NCBI GenBank assembly: GCA_024743095.1
Contig: JANSXF010000022.1
Span: forward strand, 1 to 64,000
DNA length: 64,000 bases
Direction of reading: 5' to 3'
From: Flavobacteriaceae bacterium
Lineage (GTDB): Bacteria > Bacteroidota > Bacteroidia > Flavobacteriales > Flavobacteriaceae
The first letter of the stretch is position 1; each line of letters starts with the position of its first letter. This document shows positions 56,713 to 64,000 of the stretch, one piece after another. The notes under the pieces are model-generated. The model saw nothing but the letters and a program-made list of their open reading frames with translations, was not told the origin of the DNA and searched no databases. Both the position numbers and the translations under genes were made by a program.

Positions 56713-57417
56713 TTAAGGAGAAACGTTTACTTCAAGATTTTCCTTGAAAACATCGGGGCTTGTAGCATTATTTACGTTGAAATCCCCTATTTTGGTTCTT
56801 CGCAACTCTGATAAATAGGCCCCAGAGTCCAAAGCTTTGCCGAAATCGTGCGCCAAGGAACGGATATAGGTCCCTTTGCTACAGACCACCCGAAAATCCA
56901 CTTCGGGGAGTTCAATTCGGGTAATTTCAAACTCGGAAATTTCAACTTTTCGTGATTTTATCTCGACTTGTTTTCCTTTGCGTGCCAATTCGTACAATCG
57001 TTTCCCATCCTTTTTTAAGGCGGAAAAAATAGGTGGCACTTGGTCAATTACGCCCAAAAATTGTGCCGTCGCTGTCTTTATCCGATTTTCGGATAAATGT
57101 TCGGTGGGAAAGGTCTGGTTCACTTGGGTCTCCAGATCGTAGGATGGCGTGCTAGCGCCCAAGGTAAAAGTTCCCGTGTATTCTTTTGCCTGTCCTTGAA
57201 GCTCAGGAATTTTTTTGGTGAATTTCCCCGTGCAGATAATCAGCAGGCCTGTGGCCAAAGGGTCCAAGGTGCCGGCATGTCCGATTTTTATTTTTTTAAG
57301 GCCAAACTTTTTACGAATGGCCCATTTAAGCGCATTCACCGCTTGGAAGGAGCTCCATTCCAATGGTTTATCGATCAAAAGAATCTGACCGTTTAAAAAA
57401 TCTTCTTTGGTGTTCAA
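56713..57417 (-). CDS. truB: tRNA pseudouridine(55) synthase
   Basis: A 234-residue enzyme that makes pseudouridine 55 in the T-loop of tRNAs. Motifs are clear: [23 protein letters not shown] at the start, [23 protein letters not shown] with the catalytic Asp near residue 48, [19 protein letters not shown], and [15 protein letters not shown]. The optional PUA domain is short. A TATATTTG element lies 18 bases upstream, so it can be transcribed on its own as well as with uppP. Confidence 0.95.
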   Translation of the reverse strand: MNTKEDFLNGQILLIDKPLEWSSFQAVNALKWAIRKKFGLKKIKIGHAGTLDPLATGLLIICTGKFTKKIPELQGQAKEYTGTFTLGASTPSYDLETQVNQTFPTEHLSENRIKTATAQFLGVIDQVPPIFSALKKDGKRLYELARKGKQVEIKSRKVEISEFEITRIELPEVDFRVVCSKGTYIRSLAHDFGKALDSGAYLSELRRTKIGDFNVNNATSPDVFKENLEVNVSP

Positions 57418-57434
57418 AAACTTGGGGTTTTGGG

Positions 57435-57442
57435 CAAATATA
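57435..57442 (-). promoter_or_regulatory. -7 element for truB
   Basis: The minus strand reads TATATTTG, a perfect TAnnTTTG, between the uppP stop and the truB ATG (17 bases away). Confidence 0.6.
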
Positions 57443-57447
57443 CTGAT

Positions 57448-58242
57448 CTATCCCCAAATGCTCCATGCAAGAGCGATAAGGCCTACCACTAAACAGTAAA
57501 TGGCGAAATAAGTAAGCTTGCTCTGGCGCACCAATTTGATCATCCAAGTACATGCTGCAAGTCCGGCGATGAATGCTGCGATAAAACCTGCCCCCATGGC
57601 TACAGCCTGGTCGCCATGAAAGGTAATATCGCCGCCCATCACATCTTTGGCGACTTTACCCAAAATCAACGGAACTACCATCAAAAAGGAGAAGCGGGCC
57701 GATTTGGTCTTGTCAACCCCTAAAAGTACGGCAGCCGAAATAGTTGCACCACTTCTAGAGATGCCTGGTAATATGGCAACTGCCTGAGCCATACCGATGG
57801 CAAAAGCACTGCGGAAGGATACGTTTTTATTCGTGGTCTTGGCCAAATCTGCCAAATAGAGCAAAAATGCCGTGATCACGAGCATGATTCCAACAATCAC
57901 AATGGCACCATCAAAAAATACCTCGATAAAATCATTCAAGAACAGCCCTACCAAAGCGGCAGGAATCATGGAGATGATGATTTTCAAAGAGAATTGGGTT
58001 TCCTCGTTCCATTTAAATTGAAAGAGTCCCTTCAATATCCCAAAAACATCTTTGCGGAATACAACCAAAGTACTTAATGCAGTCGCGAAATGAAGCACTA
58101 CGGTAAACAACAGACTTTCTTCGGGAACGGCCTGCGCTCCCAAAATAGCTTTTCCCAATTCTAAGTGACCGCTGGAGGAAACGGGCAAAAATTCGGTCAA
58201 TCCTTGGATAATCCCAAGGATGATGGCGTCAATTAATTCCAA
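57448..58242 (-). CDS. uppP: Undecaprenyl-diphosphate phosphatase
   Basis: A 264-residue inner-membrane enzyme that recycles undecaprenyl diphosphate, the lipid carrier of cell-wall sugars. Family motifs are seen as GIIQGLTEFLPVSSSGHLELG (near 11-31) and ILPGISRSGATISA (near 158-171). Eight or so membrane helices are present. The start codon is TTG, directly after the TAA of the DUF3098 gene; no ATG lies at the conserved N-terminus. It is in the run ftsX-DUF3098-uppP-truB. Confidence 0.95.
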   Translation of the reverse strand: MELIDAIILGIIQGLTEFLPVSSSGHLELGKAILGAQAVPEESLLFTVVLHFATALSTLVVFRKDVFGILKGLFQFKWNEETQFSLKIIISMIPAALVGLFLNDFIEVFFDGAIVIVGIMLVITAFLLYLADLAKTTNKNVSFRSAFAIGMAQAVAILPGISRSGATISAAVLLGVDKTKSARFSFLMVVPLILGKVAKDVMGGDITFHGDQAVAMGAGFIAAFIAGLAACTWMIKLVRQSKLTYFAIYCLVVGLIALAWSIWG

Positions 58243-58509
58243 TTATTCCTTCTTTTTCTTGTGAGGATTCAACAATATGGCGTAAACCTGAATGCCAAGA
58301 CCAATGAGAATCAAGGTGGGTGCAAGGCGGATTCTTCTAAAATTGTATATCTCGGGATTGAATACTTCGGGGTCGTCGCTGCCGCCACCGCTCATTAAAA
58401 TAAATCCGAGGGCAATAAAGGCAATACCTATAAATAGAAAGAGATAGTTTTTCTTTTGGAAAACAAAATCTTTCGTAGGTTTTTGACCGTTGTTGTTTTT
58501 CTTGCTCAT
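58243..58509 (-). CDS. DUF3098 membrane protein
   Basis: An 88-residue protein with two membrane helices (YLFLFIGIAFIALGFILMSGG and RRIRLAPTLILIGLGIQVYAILL) joined by a short Asp/Pro loop, and Lys-rich ends. It matches DUF3098, small membrane proteins found next to ftsX and uppP in Bacteroidota. The function is unknown; the gene order suggests a role in cell-wall growth. It starts nine bases after ftsX. Confidence 0.88.
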   Translation of the reverse strand: MSKKNNNGQKPTKDFVFQKKNYLFLFIGIAFIALGFILMSGGGSDDPEVFNPEIYNFRRIRLAPTLILIGLGIQVYAILLNPHKKKKE

Positions 58510-58518
58510 GTTGCAAAG

Positions 58519-59397
58519 TTAATAATAAAGATCGTCCGTTCTCAGGTTTAAAAAACGCTGGGTGGCAAAATGGGTGCTGGCCCACGAAATAATAACGCCC
58601 AGACCAAATACACTGACGAACAAAACAATGAGAACGATATAATCTTGCAAAAGATTGAGTTCGGGGAAATTTTTGTCGATATAGTACACCAAAATACCGA
58701 GCCCGACCAAGGCAACCACAGATCCGACCATACCCAGTTTAATGTTCGTCCAAATAAAAGGTCTTCGGATAAAGGTTTTCGTGGCCCCAACCATTTGCAT
58801 GGTTTTGATGATGAATCTTTTGGAATAAATGGACAGTCGGATGGAGCTGTTGATCAATAAAACGGCGATGACCGTAAAAATGGCACTGGCCACCAATATC
58901 CACAAACTGATTTTCCTTGCATTGTTGTTCAATAAAGAAATCAAAGGTTTGTCGTAACTCACCTCGTCCACGTAGGCTTTGGCAGCCAGTTCACCTGCAA
59001 TCTCATCAATTTGTTGGGGAGAGACGAAATCGGCCTTCAAATTCACATCAATGGAATTTTTTAAGGGGTTGTAGCCCAAGAACTCTTCAAAATTTTCACC
59101 AATATCCTCGCTGTATTGTTCCGCTGCATCTTCTTTGGAAATATATTCGGCTGACTTGGTGTATTCTGCAAGGGCCAAACTTTTCTGCAATTGATCTATT
59201 TCCACAGGTTTTGCGCTGTCCTTTAAAAACACCGAAATAGTGATCTGCTCCTTAAAGTGATCCGCCAGTTTTTTGGTGTTGAGCACCAAAAGGCCCAAAA
59301 CACCTAAGAGGAACAGGACCAGGGCAATGCTCAAAGCCACGGAAAAGTAGGAGGAAATCAGTTTTCGACGCTGATATCGTTCAATATATTGGCTCAT
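58519..59397 (-). CDS. ftsX: Cell-division ABC-transporter permease FtsX
   Basis: A 292-residue inner-membrane protein with one N-terminal helix (about 20-40), an extracytoplasmic domain (about 45-165) and three C-terminal helices, the FtsX layout. Features include ITISVFLKDSAKPVEIDQLQ and AEYISKEDAAEQYSEDIGENFEEFL in the outer domain and IKTMQMVGATKTFIRRPFIWTN between helices. With FtsE it is thought to control cell-wall hydrolases during division. No ftsE is in this window. It starts a four-gene run. Confidence 0.93.
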   Translation of the reverse strand: MSQYIERYQRRKLISSYFSVALSIALVLFLLGVLGLLVLNTKKLADHFKEQITISVFLKDSAKPVEIDQLQKSLALAEYTKSAEYISKEDAAEQYSEDIGENFEEFLGYNPLKNSIDVNLKADFVSPQQIDEIAGELAAKAYVDEVSYDKPLISLLNNNARKISLWILVASAIFTVIAVLLINSSIRLSIYSKRFIIKTMQMVGATKTFIRRPFIWTNIKLGMVGSVVALVGLGILVYYIDKNFPELNLLQDYIVLIVLFVSVFGLGVIISWASTHFATQRFLNLRTDDLYY

Positions 59398-59432
59398 ATA
59401 GTAGAATCAGTACGTAAAAATAGAAAAGTAAA

Positions 59433-59461
59433 TTGTATTTAGGGGATTAAACCTATTTTTG
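59433..59461 (+). promoter_or_regulatory. Promoter of leuS
   Basis: TTG at 59433-59435 and TATTTTTG at 59454-59461 are 18 bases apart, close to the consensus 19. The leuS ATG follows 25 bases later. Confidence 0.7.
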
Positions 59462-59486
59462 CACACGAAATTGAACAAGATTAACA

Positions 59487-62315
59487 ATGAATTACGATTT
59501 CCGCGAGATTGAGGCCAAATGGCAGAAGTATTGGGCAGAAAATGAAACTTTTAGGGCATCCAACGATTCCGATAAACCGAAATTTTATGCATTGTCGATG
59601 TTCCCTTACCCATCAGGTGCAGGCCTGCACGTGGGGCACCCGCTGGGTTACATTGCCACGGACATCTATTCGCGTTACAAAAGACATAAAGGATTCAATG
59701 TATTGCATCCCATGGGCTATGATTCCTTCGGGTTGCCTGCGGAGCAATATGCGATTCAAACAGGGCAACATCCAGCGATTACCACGGAAAACAATATCAA
59801 CAGGTACCGTGAGCAGTTGGACCAATTAGGTTTTTCCTTTGATTGGAGCCGCGAAGTGCGTACCTCTAATCCACAATATTACAAATGGACACAATGGATC
59901 TTTATCCAATTGTTCAATGCGTGGTACAACAAGAGATCGGATAAAGCGGAAAACATCTCCACTTTGATCCCCATTTTTGAAAAGGAAGGAAATTCCAATG
60001 TTGAAGCCGCTTGTGATGGTGATACGCCAAGTTTTGATGCAGCCACTTGGAATGGGTATTCCAACACAGAAAAGCAAGAAATTCTCTTAAAATATAGGTT
60101 GACCTATTTGGCCGATACCGAAGTGAACTGGTGCCCTGCTTTGGGAACCGTTTTGGCCAATGATGAAATCGTGAACGGTGTTTCCGAGCGTGGGGGCCAC
60201 CCCGTAGTGCGCAAAAAAATGACGCAATGGAGTATGCGCATTACCGCTTACGCACAGCGTTTGTTGGACGGATTGGATAAAATTGATTGGCCTCAGCCAC
60301 TAAAAGATTCCCAGACCAACTGGATTGGTCGTTCGGTTGGGGCATCGGTTACCTTTAATGTAAAAGGCGAGGGTGCCGCTTCTAGGACAGTCGATAAGCC
60401 TTACGAAATAGAGGTCTTCACCACTCGCCCCGATACCATTTTTGGGGTAAGCTTTATGACCTTGGCACCGGAGCACGAGTTGGTGGCCAAAATTACGGCC
60501 CCTGAACAAAAGGCCGAGGTCGATGCATACGTGGAAGCTACGGCAAAGCGTTCCGAGCGTGACCGTATGGCGGATGTAAAAACCATTTCAGGCGTGTTTA
60601 CGGGAGCTTATGCGGAGCATCCGTTCACCAAAGAGCCCATTCCTATTTGGATTGGCGACTACGTGTTGGCCAGTTATGGGACGGGGGCCGTAATGGCCGT
60701 GCCCTGTGGTGATCAACGCGATTATGATTTTGCCAAATATTACAATATAGATATCCCCAATATTTTTGAAGGGGTGGATATTTCCGAAGAGGCATTTGCC
60801 GATAAGGAAACTACGATAATTGCCAATTCTGACTTTTTGAATGGACTTTCTTATAAGGATGCCATGAAGAAAGCAATTGCAGAATTGGAAAAGATGGGAC
60901 ATGGCGAAGGAAAGGTCAATTACCGTTTGCGCGATGCCGTATTTAGCCGTCAGCGGTACTGGGGAGAGCCGTTCCCTGTATATTATGTGGACGGTATGCC
61001 GCAAATGATCGATTTGGAGCATTTGCCCTTACAATTGCCCGAAGTGGAAAAATACCTCCCCACCGAAACAGGCGAGCCGCCATTGGGAAATGCAACCGAG
61101 TGGGCATGGAGCACGGAAAAAAATGAAGTCGTTTCCAACGATTTGATAGACCATAAGACCGTTTTTCCATTGGAGTTGAACACCATGCCTGGTTGGGCGG
61201 GAAGTTCCCAATACTTTAATAGGTATATGGACCCGTGTAACGATGAGGCTATTTTCTCTCCGCAAGCCATAAACTATTGGCAGGATGTGGATTTATATAT
61301 AGGAGGTAGCGAACATGCTACGGGCCACTTATTGTACTCCCGTTTTTGGCAGAAATTTATGTTTGATATCGGGTATGTGCCCAAAGACGAATTTGCCCAA
61401 AAATTGATCAACCAAGGTATGATTACCGGGACAAGTGCTTTTGTTTATCGTGAGTTAGACTCCAATAAGCTATACTCCAAAGGATTGATTGATGGCAAGA
61501 ATGTTGTTCCTATACATGCCGATGTTTCTTTGGTAAATGCATCGGATGAGTTGGATGTGGATGCTTTTAAAGCATGGCAACCGGAATATAAGGACGCCGA
61601 GTTCATTTTTGAAGATGGAAAATATATTGTAGGTCGGGAAGTAGAAAAAATGTCCAAATCCAAATACAATGTTGTCAATCCTGATGCCATTTGTGAGGAG
61701 TACGGGGCGGATTCGCTTCGTTTGTACGAAATGTTCTTGGGTCCCTTGGAGCAATCCAAGCCTTGGAATACGGCAGGTATCACGGGAGTACACTCCTTCC
61801 TAAAGAAACTATGGAAGCTCTATTCCTCCCTTGAGGGGGGTGTAGAGCCTACCGCTGAAAACTTGAAAACCCTGCACAAGACCATCAAAAAAGTGGAAGA
61901 AGATATCGAGAACTTCTCTTTCAATACATCTGTTTCCACTTTTATGATCTGTGTCAACGAACTGACTGCCCAAAAATGCACCAGCAAAGCCATTTTGGAA
62001 CCATTGGCTGTTTTGGTCTCGCCGTATGCACCCCATATTGCCGAGGAACTTTGGAGTCGTTTGGGTAATCCAGGTTCTATTGCCGAGGCGACATTCCCCA
62101 AGTTTGAGGAAAAGTACTTGGTGGAGAACAGTAAGGAATATCCGATATCCTTTAATGGAAAAATGCGATTCAAGTTGGAGTTGCCATTGGATATGAGCAA
62201 GGATGATATCGAAGCGGCAGTTTTGGCCCACGTGAAAACACAGGAGCAATTACAGGGGCGTTCCCCTAAAAAGGTAATCGTAGTGCCCGGAAAGATTGTG
62301 AATATCGTAGGTTAA
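59487..62315 (+). CDS. leuS: Leucyl-tRNA synthetase
   Basis: A 942-residue class I synthetase that charges tRNA-Leu. HIGH appears as [15 protein letters not shown] (about 33-47), the editing domain has [16 protein letters not shown] (about 309-324), and KMSKS as [14 protein letters not shown] (near residue 720). The zinc-finger region and the C-terminal anticodon domain are present. Length is slightly above the usual 860-880 because of an insertion near residues 150-190 ([21 protein letters not shown]) that resembles those of other Bacteroidota. Own promoter and terminator are visible. Confidence 0.97.
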   Translation: MNYDFREIEAKWQKYWAENETFRASNDSDKPKFYALSMFPYPSGAGLHVGHPLGYIATDIYSRYKRHKGFNVLHPMGYDSFGLPAEQYAIQTGQHPAITTENNINRYREQLDQLGFSFDWSREVRTSNPQYYKWTQWIFIQLFNAWYNKRSDKAENISTLIPIFEKEGNSNVEAACDGDTPSFDAATWNGYSNTEKQEILLKYRLTYLADTEVNWCPALGTVLANDEIVNGVSERGGHPVVRKKMTQWSMRITAYAQRLLDGLDKIDWPQPLKDSQTNWIGRSVGASVTFNVKGEGAASRTVDKPYEIEVFTTRPDTIFGVSFMTLAPEHELVAKITAPEQKAEVDAYVEATAKRSERDRMADVKTISGVFTGAYAEHPFTKEPIPIWIGDYVLASYGTGAVMAVPCGDQRDYDFAKYYNIDIPNIFEGVDISEEAFADKETTIIANSDFLNGLSYKDAMKKAIAELEKMGHGEGKVNYRLRDAVFSRQRYWGEPFPVYYVDGMPQMIDLEHLPLQLPEVEKYLPTETGEPPLGNATEWAWSTEKNEVVSNDLIDHKTVFPLELNTMPGWAGSSQYFNRYMDPCNDEAIFSPQAINYWQDVDLYIGGSEHATGHLLYSRFWQKFMFDIGYVPKDEFAQKLINQGMITGTSAFVYRELDSNKLYSKGLIDGKNVVPIHADVSLVNASDELDVDAFKAWQPEYKDAEFIFEDGKYIVGREVEKMSKSKYNVVNPDAICEEYGADSLRLYEMFLGPLEQSKPWNTAGITGVHSFLKKLWKLYSSLEGGVEPTAENLKTLHKTIKKVEEDIENFSFNTSVSTFMICVNELTAQKCTSKAILEPLAVLVSPYAPHIAEELWSRLGNPGSIAEATFPKFEEKYLVENSKEYPISFNGKMRFKLELPLDMSKDDIEAAVLAHVKTQEQLQGRSPKKVIVVPGKIVNIVG

Positions 62316-62367
62316 TTGTAAAACTGGATTATTAGCCGAAAATTTTGGCAAAAACATATAATGCCCC

Positions 62368-62397
62368 AAAAAAGCATGCCGATCGGCATGCTTTTTT
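62368..62397. terminator. Palindromic terminator of leuS
   Basis: A perfect 30-base palindrome centred on GATC, with AAAAAAGCATGCC (62368-62380) as the left arm and T6 on the right. It works on either strand. Bases 62316-62367 and 62398-62438 hold nothing identifiable. Confidence 0.9.
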
Positions 62398-62438
62398 ATT
62401 CCAAGGAAATTGAACCCCATAAAAACAAGGGGTGATGC

Positions 62439-62502
62439 GTTAAAAAACATTAAAAAAACATTTATACTCTGTTTTTAATAGGGTATAAATGTTAAAAAAC
62501 AT
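62439..62502 (+). promoter_or_regulatory. Operator-like dyad and direct repeats upstream of ald
   Basis: AACATTTATAC (62457-62467) and GTATAAATGTT (62483-62493) are exact complements with a 15-base spacer. GTTAAAAAACAT occurs at 62439-62450 and again at 62491-62502, 52 bases apart. The region is very rich in A and T. Such an array suits a multimeric regulator; Lrp/AsnC proteins control alanine dehydrogenase genes elsewhere. No clear -7 element was found. Confidence 0.5.
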
Positions 62503-62600
62503 ATATTTTAACTATTTACCCCTATTTTTTATCGAGTATTTGTGTTTTAATCTAATTTTTTTGTCCAACTTTGGCCCCAGAAACAATTAATAGCAACAAA

Positions 62601-63701
62601 ATGACTGTTGGGATACCTAAAGAAATCAAAAACAACGAAAGCCGAGTTGGCATGACGCCAGCTGGAGTATTTGAATTGGTAAAGAACAACCACACCGTTT
62701 ATGTGCAATCTGGTGCAGGTGAGGGAAGTGGTTTTTTTAATCAGGACTACCAGCAGGCAGGAGCTACTATTTTGGACACCATTGGCCAGGTATATGCCAT
62801 GAGCGATATGGTCGTTAAGGTCAAAGAGCCCATTGCAGAGGAGTATAATTTGATTCAAGAAGGACAGATTGTGTTTACCTACTTCCATTTTGCTTCAAGC
62901 GAAGCGTTGACCAAGGCCATGATCAAAAGCAAGGCCATCTGTATTGCGTATGAAACTGTGGAAGATGAAGATGGAACATTGCCTTTGTTGACCCCGATGT
63001 CCGAAGTTGCAGGTAGAATGGCCATTCAACAGGGAGCCAAGTATTTGGAGAAACCTGTGAAGGGCAAAGGAGTGCTTTTGGGAGGAGTTCCCGGTGTGTC
63101 CCCAGGGCGGGTTTTGGTCCTTGGCGCTGGCACGGTAGGTATTCAGGCTGCTAAAATGGCAGCAGGATTGGGTGCCCAAGTAACCATTTTGGATGTCAAT
63201 ATGAAACGTCTTAGATATGTGAACGACATCATGCCCAGTCATGTAGTGACCGGATTTTCGAATGAGTTCAATATCAGAAAACATATAAAAACAAATGATT
63301 TAATTATCGGTGGTGTCCTATTAAAAGGAGCAAAAGCCCCTAATTTGATTACTAGGGACATGCTCAAGGATATGCATCCAGGAACCGTTATTGTGGATGT
63401 AGCGGTAGATCAAGGCGGATGCGTGGAAACCACCAAACCAACAACCCATGAGGACCCTATCTATATTATTGATGATGTGGTCCATTACTGTGTAGCCAAT
63501 ATGCCAGGGGCAGTGCCTTATACTTCTACTGTTGCCTTGACGAATGTAACACTGCCCTATGTGCTAAAATTGGCCAACATGGGATGGCGTAGTGCCTGCA
63601 AGTTGGACAGATCCTTGGAAAAGGGATTAAATATTGTTGAAGGTGAAATAGTCTACAAAGAAATTGCGGAAACCTTTCACTTGGAGCCTGTGTTGGCTTA
63701 A
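62601..63701 (+). CDS. ald: Alanine dehydrogenase
   Basis: A 366-residue enzyme that interconverts L-alanine and pyruvate plus ammonia using NAD. The start MTVGIPKEIKNNESRVGMTPAGV is the family N-terminus; an upstream TTG would add ten residues. VKVKEPIAEEY contains the catalytic lysine region, VLVLGAGTVGIQAAKMAAGLGA is the Rossmann loop, and the C-terminal half has IVDVAVDQGGCVETTKPTTHEDP and NMPGAVPYTSTVALTN. Length is normal. The 285-base upstream gap holds an operator-like array. Confidence 0.96.
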   Translation: MTVGIPKEIKNNESRVGMTPAGVFELVKNNHTVYVQSGAGEGSGFFNQDYQQAGATILDTIGQVYAMSDMVVKVKEPIAEEYNLIQEGQIVFTYFHFASSEALTKAMIKSKAICIAYETVEDEDGTLPLLTPMSEVAGRMAIQQGAKYLEKPVKGKGVLLGGVPGVSPGRVLVLGAGTVGIQAAKMAAGLGAQVTILDVNMKRLRYVNDIMPSHVVTGFSNEFNIRKHIKTNDLIIGGVLLKGAKAPNLITRDMLKDMHPGTVIVDVAVDQGGCVETTKPTTHEDPIYIIDDVVHYCVANMPGAVPYTSTVALTNVTLPYVLKLANMGWRSACKLDRSLEKGLNIVEGEIVYKEIAETFHLEPVLA

Positions 63702-63728
63702 TGACCTAACATTTTGACAGAAAATAGA

Positions 63729-63755
63729 CCCTGCCATTTATTTGGCGGGGTTTTT
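63729..63755 (+). terminator. Terminator of ald
   Basis: CCCTGCCA (63729-63736) pairs with TGGCGGGG (63743-63750) with one G-U pair, followed by five T. Confidence 0.85.
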
Positions 63756-63798
63756 GCTTTAATATGGTATATTTATATCTACGTAAAACGATAAAGTT

Positions 63799-64000
63799 AT
63801 GATGACATATTATATATTGATTGGTGGAATTGCCCTAGTGAGCTGGTTGGTGAGCAATCGATTAAAGAGTAAGTTCAAAAAATATTCCAAGGTCCATTTA
63901 CGAAATGGCATGAGCGGTGCAGAAATTGCCCAGAAAATGCTCGATGATCACGGAATCCGAGATGTTAAGGTCATTTCTACTCCAGGGATGTTGACGGACC
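63799..64000 (+). CDS. Zinc metallopeptidase, YugP-like (partial)
   Basis: The first 67 codons of a gene cut by the window edge. A membrane helix (MMTYYILIGGIALVSWLVSNRL) is followed by KSKFKKYSKVHLRNGMSGAEIAQKMLDDHGI and DVKVISTPGMLTD. This is the start of the YugP/zinc metallopeptidase family, whose HExxH lies further on and is not in view. Two ATGs stand at 63799 and 63802; either may start. Confidence 0.82.
   Translation, partial: MMTYYILIGGIALVSWLVSNRLKSKFKKYSKVHLRNGMSGAEIAQKMLDDHGIRDVKVISTPGMLTD

Noticed and set aside
60588-61022. Several open frames on the minus strand of leuS.
   Set aside because: They follow codon bias of leuS on the other strand and show no recognisable protein features.
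1-64000. tRNA or rRNA genes, CRISPR arrays, prophage or restriction-modification genes.
   Set aside because: No tRNA-like cloverleaf, spaced direct repeats, or such protein families were seen in any gap or frame.

Overview
The window is chromosomal DNA of a gliding member of the Bacteroidota, most likely a marine Flavobacteriaceae of the Muricauda/Allomuricauda type. Evidence is the gldE-gldD gliding genes, TonB-dependent receptors with CarboxypepD_reg or plug domains, Bacteroidota-type promoters (TAnnTTTG, sometimes with an upstream TTG), few Shine-Dalgarno sequences, and families typical of the group (DUF2007, DUF3098, DUF3127, DUF4199, DUF4301, DUF2490). Genus-level placement is an inference from memory. 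I found no rRNA, tRNA, CRISPR array or prophage.

Layout. 0-9.1 kb: GNAT acetyltransferase, M61 peptidase, DUF2007 protein preceded by a probable coupled small ORF, a GT39-type membrane glycosyltransferase, a MocR-like regulator that has lost its PLP lysine, a TonB receptor, an unlisted 55-residue protein and a JmjC/cupin-like oxygenase. 9.1-15.7 kb: housekeeping (recX, rng, a 29-residue mS38-like protein, HU, mutY, ssb, gldE, gldD). 15.9-19.9 kb: a catalytic/non-catalytic M16 peptidase pair and a DUF4199 membrane protein. 20.0-20.8 kb: rplU-rpmA, followed by a GC-rich IS1182-family element (20876-22598) whose two ends are both terminator-like hairpins. 22.7-28.5 kb: a phytate-use locus (membrane-anchored TPR/HTH regulator, TonB receptor, beta-propeller phytase lipoprotein). 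28.5-35.4 kb: D-threonine-aldolase-like enzyme, DUF3332, ahcY, a phosphopantetheinyl transferase, and an overlapping vitamin-uptake operon (thiamine-binding protein, PnuC-type permease, NadR-like kinase, DUF4301).

35.4-44.4 kb: a regulatory stretch with several hairpins, a sigma54-like promoter in front of a small exported protein, an NtrC-type regulator and a convergent hybrid histidine kinase; then a TPP riboswitch controlling a thiamine TonB receptor, a Gfo/Idh/MocA oxidoreductase and a Rieske-like lipoprotein with altered ligands. 44.4-50.0 kb: greA with a terminator-like leader, HIT protein, an orphan histidine kinase, a DUF3127 protein with an SSB-type tail, aat, and a tag operon. 50.1-56.0 kb: tetR - ABC exporter - HlyD - TolC - thioredoxin-like; every ATPase motif of the ABC protein is altered. 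56-64 kb: ftsX-DUF3098-uppP-truB, leuS, ald with an elaborate operator-like region, and the start of a zinc metallopeptidase.

A recurring theme is families that keep the fold but lose key residues: the MocR-like regulator, the ABC exporter, one M16 subunit, the RNase G zinc link, the Rieske-like protein and the thioredoxin-like protein. The best candidate for an undescribed system is the tetR-led tripartite export operon built around a pseudo-ATPase ABC protein. The greA leader hairpin and the paired sigma54 promoter and phosphorelay come next.
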